Virus record (IMG/VR): IMGVR_UViG_3300022859_000010
Location: 1-37,637 of that record
Reading direction: 5' to 3' (one strand)
Origin: a virus
Length of the DNA: 37,637 bases
The notes under the pieces: generated by a model
Databases searched by the model: none
Told to the model about the DNA's origin: nothing
What the model saw: the letters and a program-made list of their open reading frames with translations, nothing else
Position numbers and translations under genes: made by a program
Part shown: one piece after another, positions 32,056-37,637 of the stretch
Position numbering within the stretch: the stretch's first letter is position 1
Layout of the letters: each line of letters starts with the position of its first letter

Positions 32056-32957
32056 TGAAATACACAAATTTAAGTAATCTACCTAAAGCAATTGAACGAG
32101 CCGTAATAAATGATCCTTACGAAAGTAATTCGGATATATCTACCACTCGTTTAATTGCCCCACCTCGTATTCGTGTATTACAGAAACGAAATTGGGATTT
32201 AATCACAGAAGATGTTAGCGACAGAATATTCTCATTATTGGGGCAGTCGGTACATCATGTTATAGAACGAGCAAAAACAAGACATGAAATATCAGAAAAA
32301 AGGTTATTCTATAAAGATGACAAGATCACTAATGGATGGACTTTAAGTGGTGCATTTGATTTACTTAATCGTGATGGTCATTTAATAGATTTTAAAGTGA
32401 CATCTGCGTGGTCTGCACTTTCCGCTTTGAAAGAAGGAAAACCAGAATGGGAAAATCAATTAAATGTTTTAGATTTTCTTGCAAGTAAAAACCCTAAAGA
32501 GTTAGTCAATTACAAAACTGAAATAAAAGTAAAAAGACTATCTGTTATGGCTATATTAAGAGATTGGTCTAAAGTTAGGGTTATGACTTCTGATAACTAC
32601 CCTAAAAAACAAGTAGCTATGATACCTATTCGTAAATGGACATACGAAGAACAAGAAAGCTATGTCAAAGAACGAATAAAAATACATCAAAATGCAGAAA
32701 AAGTATCTGAACTTCCAATGTGTACTGCTACTGAAAGGTGGAGAAAGGAAGATAAATTTGCAATAATGAAATCTGGCCGTAAGTCTGCTATGAGATTGCT
32801 TGATACTAGAGAAGAAGCTATGCAATATCTTGCTTCACAAAATATGACACTTGGTAAAGGTTGTGATATTGTTGAACGTAAAGGTGAAGATGTAAGGTGT
32901 CAACATTATTGTAATGTTAATGAGTTTTGCTCATACTATATGAAGATAGCATTTTGA
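32055..32957 (+). CDS. PD-(D/E)XK exonuclease, RecB/Cas4-like
   Basis: This 300-aa nuclease has a RecB-like motif I (GQSVHHVIERA, residues 63-73). It has D102 in LSGAFDLLNRDGHL, the D112-x-K114 catalytic pair (IDFKVTS) and a motif Q (WENQLNVLDFL). Four late cysteines (C270, C282, C286, C292) resemble the iron-sulphur clamp of AddB/Cas4 enzymes. With the SSB-like partner it would resect DNA for recombination. It may be the phage's general 5'-3' exonuclease. Confidence 0.88.
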   Translation: MKYTNLSNLPKAIERAVINDPYESNSDISTTRLIAPPRIRVLQKRNWDLITEDVSDRIFSLLGQSVHHVIERAKTRHEISEKRLFYKDDKITNGWTLSGAFDLLNRDGHLIDFKVTSAWSALSALKEGKPEWENQLNVLDFLASKNPKELVNYKTEIKVKRLSVMAILRDWSKVRVMTSDNYPKKQVAMIPIRKWTYEEQESYVKERIKIHQNAEKVSELPMCTATERWRKEDKFAIMKSGRKSAMRLLDTREEAMQYLASQNMTLGKGCDIVERKGEDVRCQHYCNVNEFCSYYMKIAF

Positions 32958-33205
32958 GTAAAAAACCTATCATAAGCAAAGTAGTAAGACCATTTGTCTT
33001 TACAAAAGACCCATTAATTATGGACTTACTACAATCGTTTGCTAAACGATCTGAACAAGGCATTAAAGAGCATAAAATTACTATGGAAAAAGCCCAAAAA
33101 CCAATAGAAAAATGGATTGATGATATAATTGAAGAATTATATGATGCTTGTGTTTATCTTGAAAAACATAAAAGAGAATTAAGAAACCTCAACATAAAAA
33201 AATAA
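32954..33205 (+). CDS. Conserved small phage protein
   Basis: This 83-aa protein starts at TTG 32954, overlapping the exonuclease TGA (TTGA). A longer frame from TTG 32927 exists. It contains EKWIDDIIEELYDACVYLEK. I recall helical proteins with the (D/E)WxxxxxEEhhDxxxYhxx pattern as common in phages and possibly related to nucleotide pyrophosphohydrolase-like helical folds. No metal-binding set is complete, so function is open. Confidence 0.65.
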   Translation: MSKKPIISKVVRPFVFTKDPLIMDLLQSFAKRSEQGIKEHKITMEKAQKPIEKWIDDIIEELYDACVYLEKHKRELRNLNIKK

Positions 33206-33248
33206 TTTTATTTTACTTGACGCATAGTATGTACTAAAATGTGCTATT

Positions 33249-33470
33249 ATGATAAAATTTATATTAGTATTGCAATTATGTTTTTCGGGTGCTGATTGCT
33301 ATCCCCCAATAAGTAATCAAGATGTTGTTTATGATGGATGGAATGATTGTGCAATAGCGGGATATGAAAAAAGTATTATAATTATGAATGAAGTAAATGA
33401 ATTAGAACAAAATAAACCTTTAGTAAGATTTTGGTGTAGTGAACAATATGAAAAAAAAACAAACATCTAA
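33249..33470 (+). CDS. Small exported Cys-containing phage protein
   Basis: This 73-aa protein begins MIKFILVLQLCFSGADCYPP, a signal-like hydrophobic N-terminus. It then has DGWNDCAIAGYEKSI and RFWCSEQYE. Paired cysteines in the exported part could form a disulphide. I recall such proteins at this spot beside the lysis genes in marine podoviruses, with no known role. A lysis-timing or envelope function is inferred from place. Confidence 0.65.
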   Translation: MIKFILVLQLCFSGADCYPPISNQDVVYDGWNDCAIAGYEKSIIIMNEVNELEQNKPLVRFWCSEQYEKKTNI

Positions 33471-33663
33471 TCCATCAATATCGTTGGATGTTATATCATA
33501 CCAACTAAAAGAAATCCACTCCGAAGTATGTAAAAATAGTAGAGATATAGAAAGTTTAAAAACACAAGTTGCTATGGGTAAAGGTGGAATAAAAGCAGTT
33601 TTTGTGATAGGAACTTTTATAGGAATAGTAATAGCAGTATTAAAAAATTTTAAAATTATATGA
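33448..33663 (+). CDS. Coiled-coil plus C-terminal TM protein (XhlA-like)
   Basis: This 71-aa protein has a coiled-coil-like first part (YQLKEIHSEVCKNSRDIESL) and a C-terminal membrane helix (AVFVIGTFIGIVIAVLKNF). That is the build of XhlA-type holin partners. ATG 33448 is preferred; a GTG at 33439 gives three more residues. Its stop overlaps the holin start (ATGA). Confidence 0.7.
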   Translation: MKKKQTSNPSISLDVISYQLKEIHSEVCKNSRDIESLKTQVAMGKGGIKAVFVIGTFIGIVIAVLKNFKII

Positions 33664-34049
33664 TTGGATTATTAGCAAAATTATTACCTAGTGGAATTAA
33701 ACTAGGAATGGATATAGTAAAAAATCGTAATGAAAGTAAAAGATTAGAAAGTGTGGCGGAATTAAGACATATGGAGAAAATGGCCAATGGTGAAGTTGAA
33801 TACCAAAAAGCTGTTATGACTAATAATAATCAAGGATGGAAAGACGAATTTGTGCTTATTTTGGTGTCTTCCCCCGTAATGTTATTAATTTGGTCTATAT
33901 TTTCTGATGATCCACAAATAATGGAGAAAGTAGAAAAGTTTTTTCAACAATTTAACAATATGCCCTTCTGGTATCAAGCCTTGTTTATAGGTGTTGTATC
34001 GGCCATATACGGTCTTAAAGGGGCAGACATAATGAAAGGAAGGAAATGA
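33660..34049 (+). CDS. Holin-like protein
   Basis: This 129-aa protein has a short N-terminal amphipathic/hydrophobic segment (MIGLLAKLLPSGIKLGMDIV). Two clear membrane segments follow (EFVLILVSSPVMLLIWSIF and FWYQALFIGVVSAIYGLKG). It matches the three-TM phage holin group by layout. It stands just before the lysozyme gene and is coupled on both sides by ATGA overlaps. It would open the inner membrane so that the lysozyme reaches the wall. Confidence 0.8.
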   Translation: MIGLLAKLLPSGIKLGMDIVKNRNESKRLESVAELRHMEKMANGEVEYQKAVMTNNNQGWKDEFVLILVSSPVMLLIWSIFSDDPQIMEKVEKFFQQFNNMPFWYQALFIGVVSAIYGLKGADIMKGRK

Positions 34050-34159
34050 TGTCATTTTTAATAGGTGTTGTTCTAGGGGTGGTTTTGTGCCATCTGAACC
34101 ATAAGTTTAAAATACAAGATAAAATCAAAAAAAAATTTGATGATATTTTACTATCCTAA
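34046..34159 (+). CDS. Tiny membrane protein between holin and lysozyme
   Basis: This 37-aa ORF has a hydrophobic N-terminus (SFLIGVVLGVVLCHL) and a basic cytoplasmic tail (KFKIQDKIKKKFDD). It overlaps both neighbours by a few bases (ATGA and TAATG). Its place suggests an antiholin, a second holin or a spanin-like helper. It is supported by coupling and the membrane helix only. Confidence 0.55.
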   Translation: MMSFLIGVVLGVVLCHLNHKFKIQDKIKKKFDDILLS

Positions 34160-34608
34160 TGTTAGTAGAGTTAGAAATGTATGATGATCTTAAAGATCAA
34201 ATCAAAAACCATGAAGGTTTTGTAGATACAGTATATAAAGATAGCCTTGGTTTTGCCACAATCGGATATGGACATTTAGTTAAATCTAACGATCCTTATG
34301 AAGAAGGCAAGACATATTCCAGAGAACAATTAACGGATCAATTTGATGAAGATTTTGCAACTGCTAAAAATCAAGCAATAGATTTAATCAATGGTTTAGA
34401 AATAAATTTCAAAGCTCATTGTGTAATTATAGAAATGGTTTTTCAGTTAGGGTTAGGTGGAGTGTCAAAATTTAAAAATATGTGGAAAGCACTTGAAGAA
34501 AATGATTATGCTACTGCAAGTATGGAAATGCTTGATAGCCGTTGGGCTAAACAAACTCCAACTCGTGCAGAAAATTTAGCCGAGATAATGAACTCTTGCA
34601 ATAGTTAA
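34159..34608 (+). CDS. T4-type lysozyme (endolysin, GH24)
   Basis: This 149-aa muramidase has the catalytic Glu-Asp-Thr set in NHEGFVDTVYKDSLGFATIG followed by YGH. E19, D28 and T34 have the same spacing as E11/D20/T26 of T4 lysozyme. The C-terminal part (AHCVIIEMVFQLGLGGVSKF ... RAENLAEIM) fits the family's helical lobe. There is no signal or SAR anchor, so it needs the holin. Length is normal. Confidence 0.92.
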   Translation: MLVELEMYDDLKDQIKNHEGFVDTVYKDSLGFATIGYGHLVKSNDPYEEGKTYSREQLTDQFDEDFATAKNQAIDLINGLEINFKAHCVIIEMVFQLGLGGVSKFKNMWKALEENDYATASMEMLDSRWAKQTPTRAENLAEIMNSCNS

Positions 34609-34644
34609 TATTATTGATATAACTTTACTCAACTGTAAGGTGTT

Positions 34645-34830
34645 ATGATTATATTAAAAGATGTTATAATAAACTACCAGAACGAATCCAAAACACCTGA
34701 AATTAGAGATGTTTATATTGTTAAAGGAAAAGTAAAATATATAAATCTTATTGAACAATTAAAAAATCTTAAAGAAACAATTGACGGATCACCAAAGGAG
34801 TTGTATGAACAAACGAATATTAATAATTAG
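34645..34830 (+). CDS. Small hypothetical protein after lysozyme
   Basis: This 61-aa protein (MIILKDVIINYQNESKTPEI...) starts at ATG 34645 after AAGG. Its end overlaps the metallophosphoesterase by 26 nt and contains that gene's ribosome site. A beta-rich start followed by a helix (EQLKNLKETIDG) looks protein-like. No family. Confidence 0.5.
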   Translation: MIILKDVIINYQNESKTPEIRDVYIVKGKVKYINLIEQLKNLKETIDGSPKELYEQTNINN

Positions 34831-35503
34831 CGATTTACACATACCATACCACCATGAAGACAGTTTTGCATTTTTACGAGAGATTAAAAAACAATATAAG
34901 CCAAACTTCGTGGTTAATATTGGCGACCTACTTGATTTCCATGCTATATCTATGCACGATCACAATCCAGACTTACCTTCTGCTGGTGACGAATTAAAAA
35001 TTTCTAAAGAATACATTAAAGAATTAGAATCTATATTTCCAGAAGTTATAGAAGTAGATAGCAATCATAGTAGTCTTGTTTACAGACGAGCATTAAAATA
35101 TGGCATGAGTAAACAATTCTTAAAAGATTATGGTGATTTTCTTGGTACTAAAAAATGGAAGTGGATAGATGATCTTACTCTTACAATGGGTAATGGCCAA
35201 AGGTGTTTCTTCACTCATGGAAGAAGTGCAGATGTATTAAAGACTAGTCAAACAATGGGAATGAGTTGTGTTCAAGGACACTTTCATACTAAATTTGTAA
35301 TATCTTATTGGGCCAATCCAGACAATTTGTTTTTTGGAATGAATGTAGGATGTTTAGTTAATCAAAAATCAATGGCATTTGCTTATGCTAGAAATTTTAG
35401 AACTAGATTTATAAATGGTTGTGGTATTATTATTGATGGTATTCCTAAACTATTACCAATGGTATTAAATAATAAAGGTAGATGGATTAAGAAAGTAGTT
35501 TAA
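34805..35503 (+). CDS. Metallophosphoesterase
   Basis: This 232-aa calcineurin-like enzyme has a di-metal site. D10-x-H12 is in ISDLHIPYHHED, D41 in NIGDLLDFH, N87-H88 in EVDSNHSS, and two late histidines are in FTHGRSAD and GHFHTKF. The start is ATG 34805 because AAAGGAG lies 4 nt before it; a TTG at 34781 is a worse choice. Phage members may trim DNA ends or remove phosphates. The specific substrate is unknown. The gene meets the leftward DGR unit tail to tail. Confidence 0.9.
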   Translation: MNKRILIISDLHIPYHHEDSFAFLREIKKQYKPNFVVNIGDLLDFHAISMHDHNPDLPSAGDELKISKEYIKELESIFPEVIEVDSNHSSLVYRRALKYGMSKQFLKDYGDFLGTKKWKWIDDLTLTMGNGQRCFFTHGRSADVLKTSQTMGMSCVQGHFHTKFVISYWANPDNLFFGMNVGCLVNQKSMAFAYARNFRTRFINGCGIIIDGIPKLLPMVLNNKGRWIKKVV

Positions 35504-35649
35504 TCTTTAGGATTATCTAATTTAACTTTAGCTACTGTGTCTTTCCAAGTAGTAGTACCATTCAGTAAGTCTTTGTATTGCATATCCATTTGGTCTTGAA
35601 TTAATAAATAATCATATGCTCTTTTATTTATTGTTGTTATTGTTATTAT
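35500..35649 (-). CDS. Small tail-associated ORF lacking an ATG start
   Basis: This open frame of 49 codons reads ...NKRAYDYLLIQDQMDMQYKD then LLNGTTTWKDTVAKVKLDNPKD. It strongly resembles small phage proteins near fibre genes (pattern YxxxxDQLDxxYxD...W...IxxVKxxxPK). No ATG, GTG or TTG begins the conserved part; the frame opens with ATA codons after TGA. An ATA start, a sequencing or assembly error, or decay are all possible. It overlaps the upstream 78-aa gene's stop and the converging phosphoesterase. Confidence 0.55.
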   Translation of the reverse strand: MITITTINKRAYDYLLIQDQMDMQYKDLLNGTTTWKDTVAKVKLDNPKD

Positions 35650-35882
35650 TCAAAATCTTCTTTAGTAAATTCAAATCTTTCAATAGTAGATAAATCTTCT
35701 ATATCAGTCCAAATAGGTTCTAATTTTTCACCATCATAATTAGGTTCATTATAGTTATCAGGATAGGTTTGAGTATCTTGTTTTCTTGTAATACTTCCTT
35801 TTAATAAATTCATAAACTCTGTGTGTTCAGTAGTTCCTTGAATTTTATCTAAATCTTTTCTTGTGTTAATATTGTATTTCAT
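35646..35882 (-). CDS. Hypothetical protein downstream of DGR reverse transcriptase
   Basis: This 78-aa acidic protein (MKYNINTRKDLDKIQGTTEH...) contains LLKGSITRKQDTQTYPDNYN and an acidic end (FEFTKEDFE). It begins 3 nt after the reverse transcriptase stop and is probably in the same transcript. It could be a fibre chaperone or a DGR accessory protein. No family is recognised. The stop is followed by several further in-frame TAA codons. Confidence 0.6.
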   Translation of the reverse strand: MKYNINTRKDLDKIQGTTEHTEFMNLLKGSITRKQDTQTYPDNYNEPNYDGEKLEPIWTDIEDLSTIERFEFTKEDFE

Positions 35883-35885
35883 AAA

Positions 35886-36872
35886 TTATACTTTAAATCT
35901 TTTGATTATATTGTCAATATAATATTTAATATTATAGCTATTGCTCCATTGAATATGACCATGCCAACTAGCTAAAAATCTAGTTAATTTTTGATTATCA
36001 TTATTTAATAGATATTTATTAATTTTTCTTTTTGCACGAACTACACTTTGTTTTCTTAATAATTTATAATCTTTCCATATTCTATAACCTAAAAAATTTA
36101 TACCTTGATGGGTAGAAGAAACATGCCATTTCCCCATATTTAATTTTAAATGAATACGACAATATTCTTCTAATTGAACAAATATATTTCTTAATAATTT
36201 TTTATTATTATCAAGAATAACAATATCGTCCATGTATCTAGCAAAATATTTTACTTTTAATTTGTGCTTTATAAAATGATCTATGTCATTACCATATATA
36301 TTAGCAAATAATTGACTTGTTAAATTTCCAATAGGTATGCCTGTTTGATTGGTGGGTGTTATTAATTTAATTAAGTTAAATGTTTTATTGCATTTAATCT
36401 TTTTTCTAATCATTTCTAATAACATATTTGTATCTATGCTAGGAAAGTATTTTCTAAAATCTGTTTTTAAGAAATATGTAAAGTCATGTTTTCTTAAATT
36501 AGACTGAATATATTTAACTCCAGCATGAGTTCCATATCCTTTTCTACACGCAAAAGAATTAGGTAAAAATGTTTTTTCAAATATAGGTGTTATAATATTA
36601 CATAAAGCATGTTGGACTATTCTATCTTTAAAAGATAATGCAGATATAAGTCTTTTTTTAGGTTCATAAACATAAAAATTTCTATATTGACCTATTTGGT
36701 ATTTATTATTGATTAGTTCATTTCTTAATTGAATTAAATTATATTGATCAAATTCTTTAAATTCCAAGTAAGAAAATGTTTCCTTTTTACCTTTACAGGT
36801 ATTTTTATAAGCTAATTGTAAATTATTAATATCTACAATTTTTTCAAATAAGTTTCTATATTTTAAACCCAT
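35886..36872 (-). CDS. DGR reverse transcriptase
   Basis: This 328-aa protein has the retroelement RT domains. It has RKGYG (111-114), FLKTDFRKYFPSID with D138, the DGR-specific IGNLTSQ (181-187), the YMDD active site (213-216, D215/D216) and NFLGY (259-263). The [IVL]GNxxSQ form of domain 4 separates DGR enzymes from group II intron RTs. No maturase or endonuclease domain is present, as usual. The enzyme with Avd copies the template RNA and misreads adenine. It lies 140 nt after the template repeat in the standard order fibre-avd-TR-RT. Confidence 0.96.
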   Translation of the reverse strand: MGLKYRNLFEKIVDINNLQLAYKNTCKGKKETFSYLEFKEFDQYNLIQLRNELINNKYQIGQYRNFYVYEPKKRLISALSFKDRIVQHALCNIITPIFEKTFLPNSFACRKGYGTHAGVKYIQSNLRKHDFTYFLKTDFRKYFPSIDTNMLLEMIRKKIKCNKTFNLIKLITPTNQTGIPIGNLTSQLFANIYGNDIDHFIKHKLKVKYFARYMDDIVILDNNKKLLRNIFVQLEEYCRIHLKLNMGKWHVSSTHQGINFLGYRIWKDYKLLRKQSVVRAKRKINKYLLNNDNQKLTRFLASWHGHIQWSNSYNIKYYIDNIIKRFKV

Positions 36873-36986
36873 ATTATTGACAATGCGTTTTTATATTTCA
36901 ATACTCTGCAATACATCAAATCTAAGTTTTGTATTTGCCGAAGCAGGATAAGAAAGCTGATCGTAAAGATCAAACATAGTAGGCTT

Positions 36987-37026
36987 GTGGCGTTACTATA
37001 GTTTAAATTCATATCACAGACGCCAC
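36987..37026 (-). other. Inverted repeat spanning the template repeat end
   Basis: On the minus strand GTGGCGT (37020-37026, within the invariant end of the template repeat) is complementary to ACGCCAC (36987-36993), with 26 nt between. A second small hairpin, TGATC-TTTAC-GATCA, follows a few bases later. These may fold the template RNA and its spacer for reverse-transcriptase priming, as spacer structure does in other DGRs. Confidence 0.55.
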
Positions 37027-37117
37027 GAGACCCAATATTGTTATTAGAATTAGTTGGAGCATTATTCCATTTAGAATTACGTGATCCAGAGTTAGAAGTA
37101 TTATTCCAATTACCACC
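37013..37117 (-). repeat. DGR template repeat (TR)
   Basis: This 105-nt region matches the variable repeat at 37533-37637. By my alignment 88 positions are identical and 17 differ, and all 17 differences are adenines in this copy (17 of its 32 As). It is AAY-rich, the codon type best suited to adenine mutagenesis. The last 24 nt (37013-37036) are identical in both copies and correspond to the IMH*-type initiation segment. It begins 5 nt after the avd stop. An ORF across it (36863-37126) is only its translation. Confidence 0.97.
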
Positions 37118-37122
37118 GAGTT

Positions 37123-37515
37123 TCACGACGTGACTATATCTCTCTTACCCTTTTTATAACTAATCCACGAATCCATACAAAGAATACAATCAGACAATAA
37201 TTGCTGAGAATAACCTTGTTGTTTAAGTGTTAATGCTTTCACATTTTTATTAGTCATAAATCTTAAATAAAATCTTAATAACGACATGCCTGAATCTACT
37301 AAATACATCTTAGATATTTGATTAGATTTACCAGCATCATTAATAAGTTGAACTTGTTTTAATAAACATTCTAATATTTGTTTTTTTAATATACCATGTT
37401 TTCTAGGTATGTTTTGTATGATTGGATATAAGTAATTTATAACCTTTTCATATTTTTCCACAATATTCATTTGTTTGTGATTAATCGTTAAATCTTTAAT
37501 AATGGTTTTCACCAT
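37123..37515 (-). CDS. avd: DGR accessory variability determinant
   Basis: This 130-aa protein is basic and all-helical, with KYEKVINYLYPIIQNIPRKH, GILKKQILECLLKQVQLIND and MYLVDSGMSLLRFYLRFMTN. It matches the Avd four-helix-bundle (S23-like) family, whose pentamer binds the DGR reverse transcriptase and template RNA. Length is typical. Its ATG overlaps the fibre stop (TAATG at 37515), so it is translationally coupled to the target gene. A hairpin overlaps this junction. Confidence 0.92.
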   Translation of the reverse strand: MVKTIIKDLTINHKQMNIVEKYEKVINYLYPIIQNIPRKHGILKKQILECLLKQVQLINDAGKSNQISKMYLVDSGMSLLRFYLRFMTNKNVKALTLKQQGYSQQLLSDCILCMDSWISYKKGKRDIVTS

Positions 37516-37519
37516 TATT
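37498..37519 (-). other. DGR target-recognition hairpin with GAAA loop
   Basis: On the minus strand AATAATGGT-GAAA-ACCATTATT forms a perfect 9-bp stem with a GNRA tetraloop. It begins 13 nt after the variable repeat and covers the fibre stop and avd start. Hairpins or cruciforms with GRNA loops just downstream of VR are known from the Bordetella phage DGR to raise target recognition. The same structure is not seen after the template repeat. Confidence 0.8.
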
Positions 37520-37637
37520 CGTTTGTTTTATGATCACAGACGCCACGAGACCCAATACTGCTATTAGAACTAGTTGGAGCAGCACTCCATAGAGAAAAAC
37601 GTGAACCAGAGCCAGAAGTATAAACCCAACTACCACC
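37515..37637 (-). CDS. Tail fibre C-terminus (last 40 codons, continues from base 1)
   Basis: This is the 3' part of the fibre gene. Joined to the frame ending at base 1, it adds GGSWVYTSGSGSRFSLWSAA then PTSSNSSIGSRGVCDHKTNE and stops with TAA at 37515-37517. GSRGVCD close to the end is typical of C-type-lectin-like DGR targets. Relative to the template, most variable sites are Asn codons changed to Ser, Val, Tyr, Gly, Phe or Ala, with one Lys to Leu. These residues would lie on the binding surface. Confidence 0.93.
   Translation of the reverse strand, partial: GGSWVYTSGSGSRFSLWSAAPTSSNSSIGSRGVCDHKTNE
37533..37637 (-). repeat. DGR variable repeat (VR)
   Basis: This is the diversified copy in the fibre gene. 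It differs from the template at 17 sites, all at template adenines (by my count ten to G, five or six to T and one or two to C), with eleven amino-acid changes and one silent change. The 3' 24 nt (37533-37556) are unchanged. Its upstream edge coincides with the end of the window. Confidence 0.96.

Noticed and set aside
33217-33250. TTGACG and TGCTATTAT before the exported Cys protein as a promoter
   Set aside because: The boxes are 22 bp apart and the -10 overlaps the ATG, so transcription would start inside the gene.
36863-37126. 87-aa ORF between reverse transcriptase and avd
   Set aside because: It is the translation of the DGR template repeat and its spacer; its Asn-rich sequence mirrors the fibre tip and it has no independent gene features.
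1-37637. Integrase, attachment sites, lysogeny repressor, tRNA genes
   Set aside because: No tyrosine or serine recombinase motif, no CI-size repressor and no tRNA-like cloverleaf was found in reading the gaps; only a Cro-size HTH protein is present.

Overview
The window reads as one complete, circularly closed genome of a small AT-rich tailed phage with podovirus (T7-like) virion architecture. The reading frame of the tail-fibre gene runs off position 1 on the minus strand and continues in frame from position 37637, reaching a normal stop at 37515-37517, so the two ends are adjacent in the molecule. Low G+C, the T7-like connector, tail-tube and core-protein set, and several small families that I recall from uncultured marine podoviruses suggest a marine alphaproteobacterial host (SAR11-like hosts are possible). 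The host is not provable from the sequence. I see no integrase, tRNA, RNA polymerase or DNA polymerase gene.

Layout. (1) 23557 down to 1 (minus strand): terminase small subunit, a GC/G-rich non-coding gap, a chain of tiny overlapping ORFs, terminase large subunit, two small paralogues flanking a GNAT-like protein, portal, scaffold, major capsid protein behind its own promoter and structured leader, a capsid-associated protein, a terminator, tail tubes A and B, internal core/ejection proteins (including one of 2350 aa with an HELGH motif), then the tail fibre. (2) 23616-26071 (plus): a strong promoter driving eleven tiny genes of unknown role, probably early host-takeover functions. (3) 30665 down to 26079 (minus): replication genes (DUF1376 protein, RepB-type primase, SF2 helicase, Ref-like HNH nuclease). 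(4) 30666-31461: a control region with a Cro/YdaS-like regulator, operators, iteron-like repeats and a terminator. (5) 31462-35503 (plus): SSB-like protein, PD-(D/E)XK exonuclease, lysis genes (coiled-coil/TM protein, holin, T4-type lysozyme) and a metallophosphoesterase. (6) 37637 down to 35500 (minus): a complete diversity-generating retroelement (DGR) made of variable fibre C-terminus, avd, template repeat and reverse transcriptase, followed by two small genes.

How it fits together. The DGR copies the template repeat with adenine-directed errors into the last codons of the C-type-lectin-like fibre tip, so receptor binding can diversify. All 17 differences between template and variable repeats are at template adenines. 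A repeated 14-bp dyad, TTRAC-N4-GTYAA, occurs at the promoter regions of four transcription units (six copies, three in one array) and is probably the operator of the Cro-like protein.
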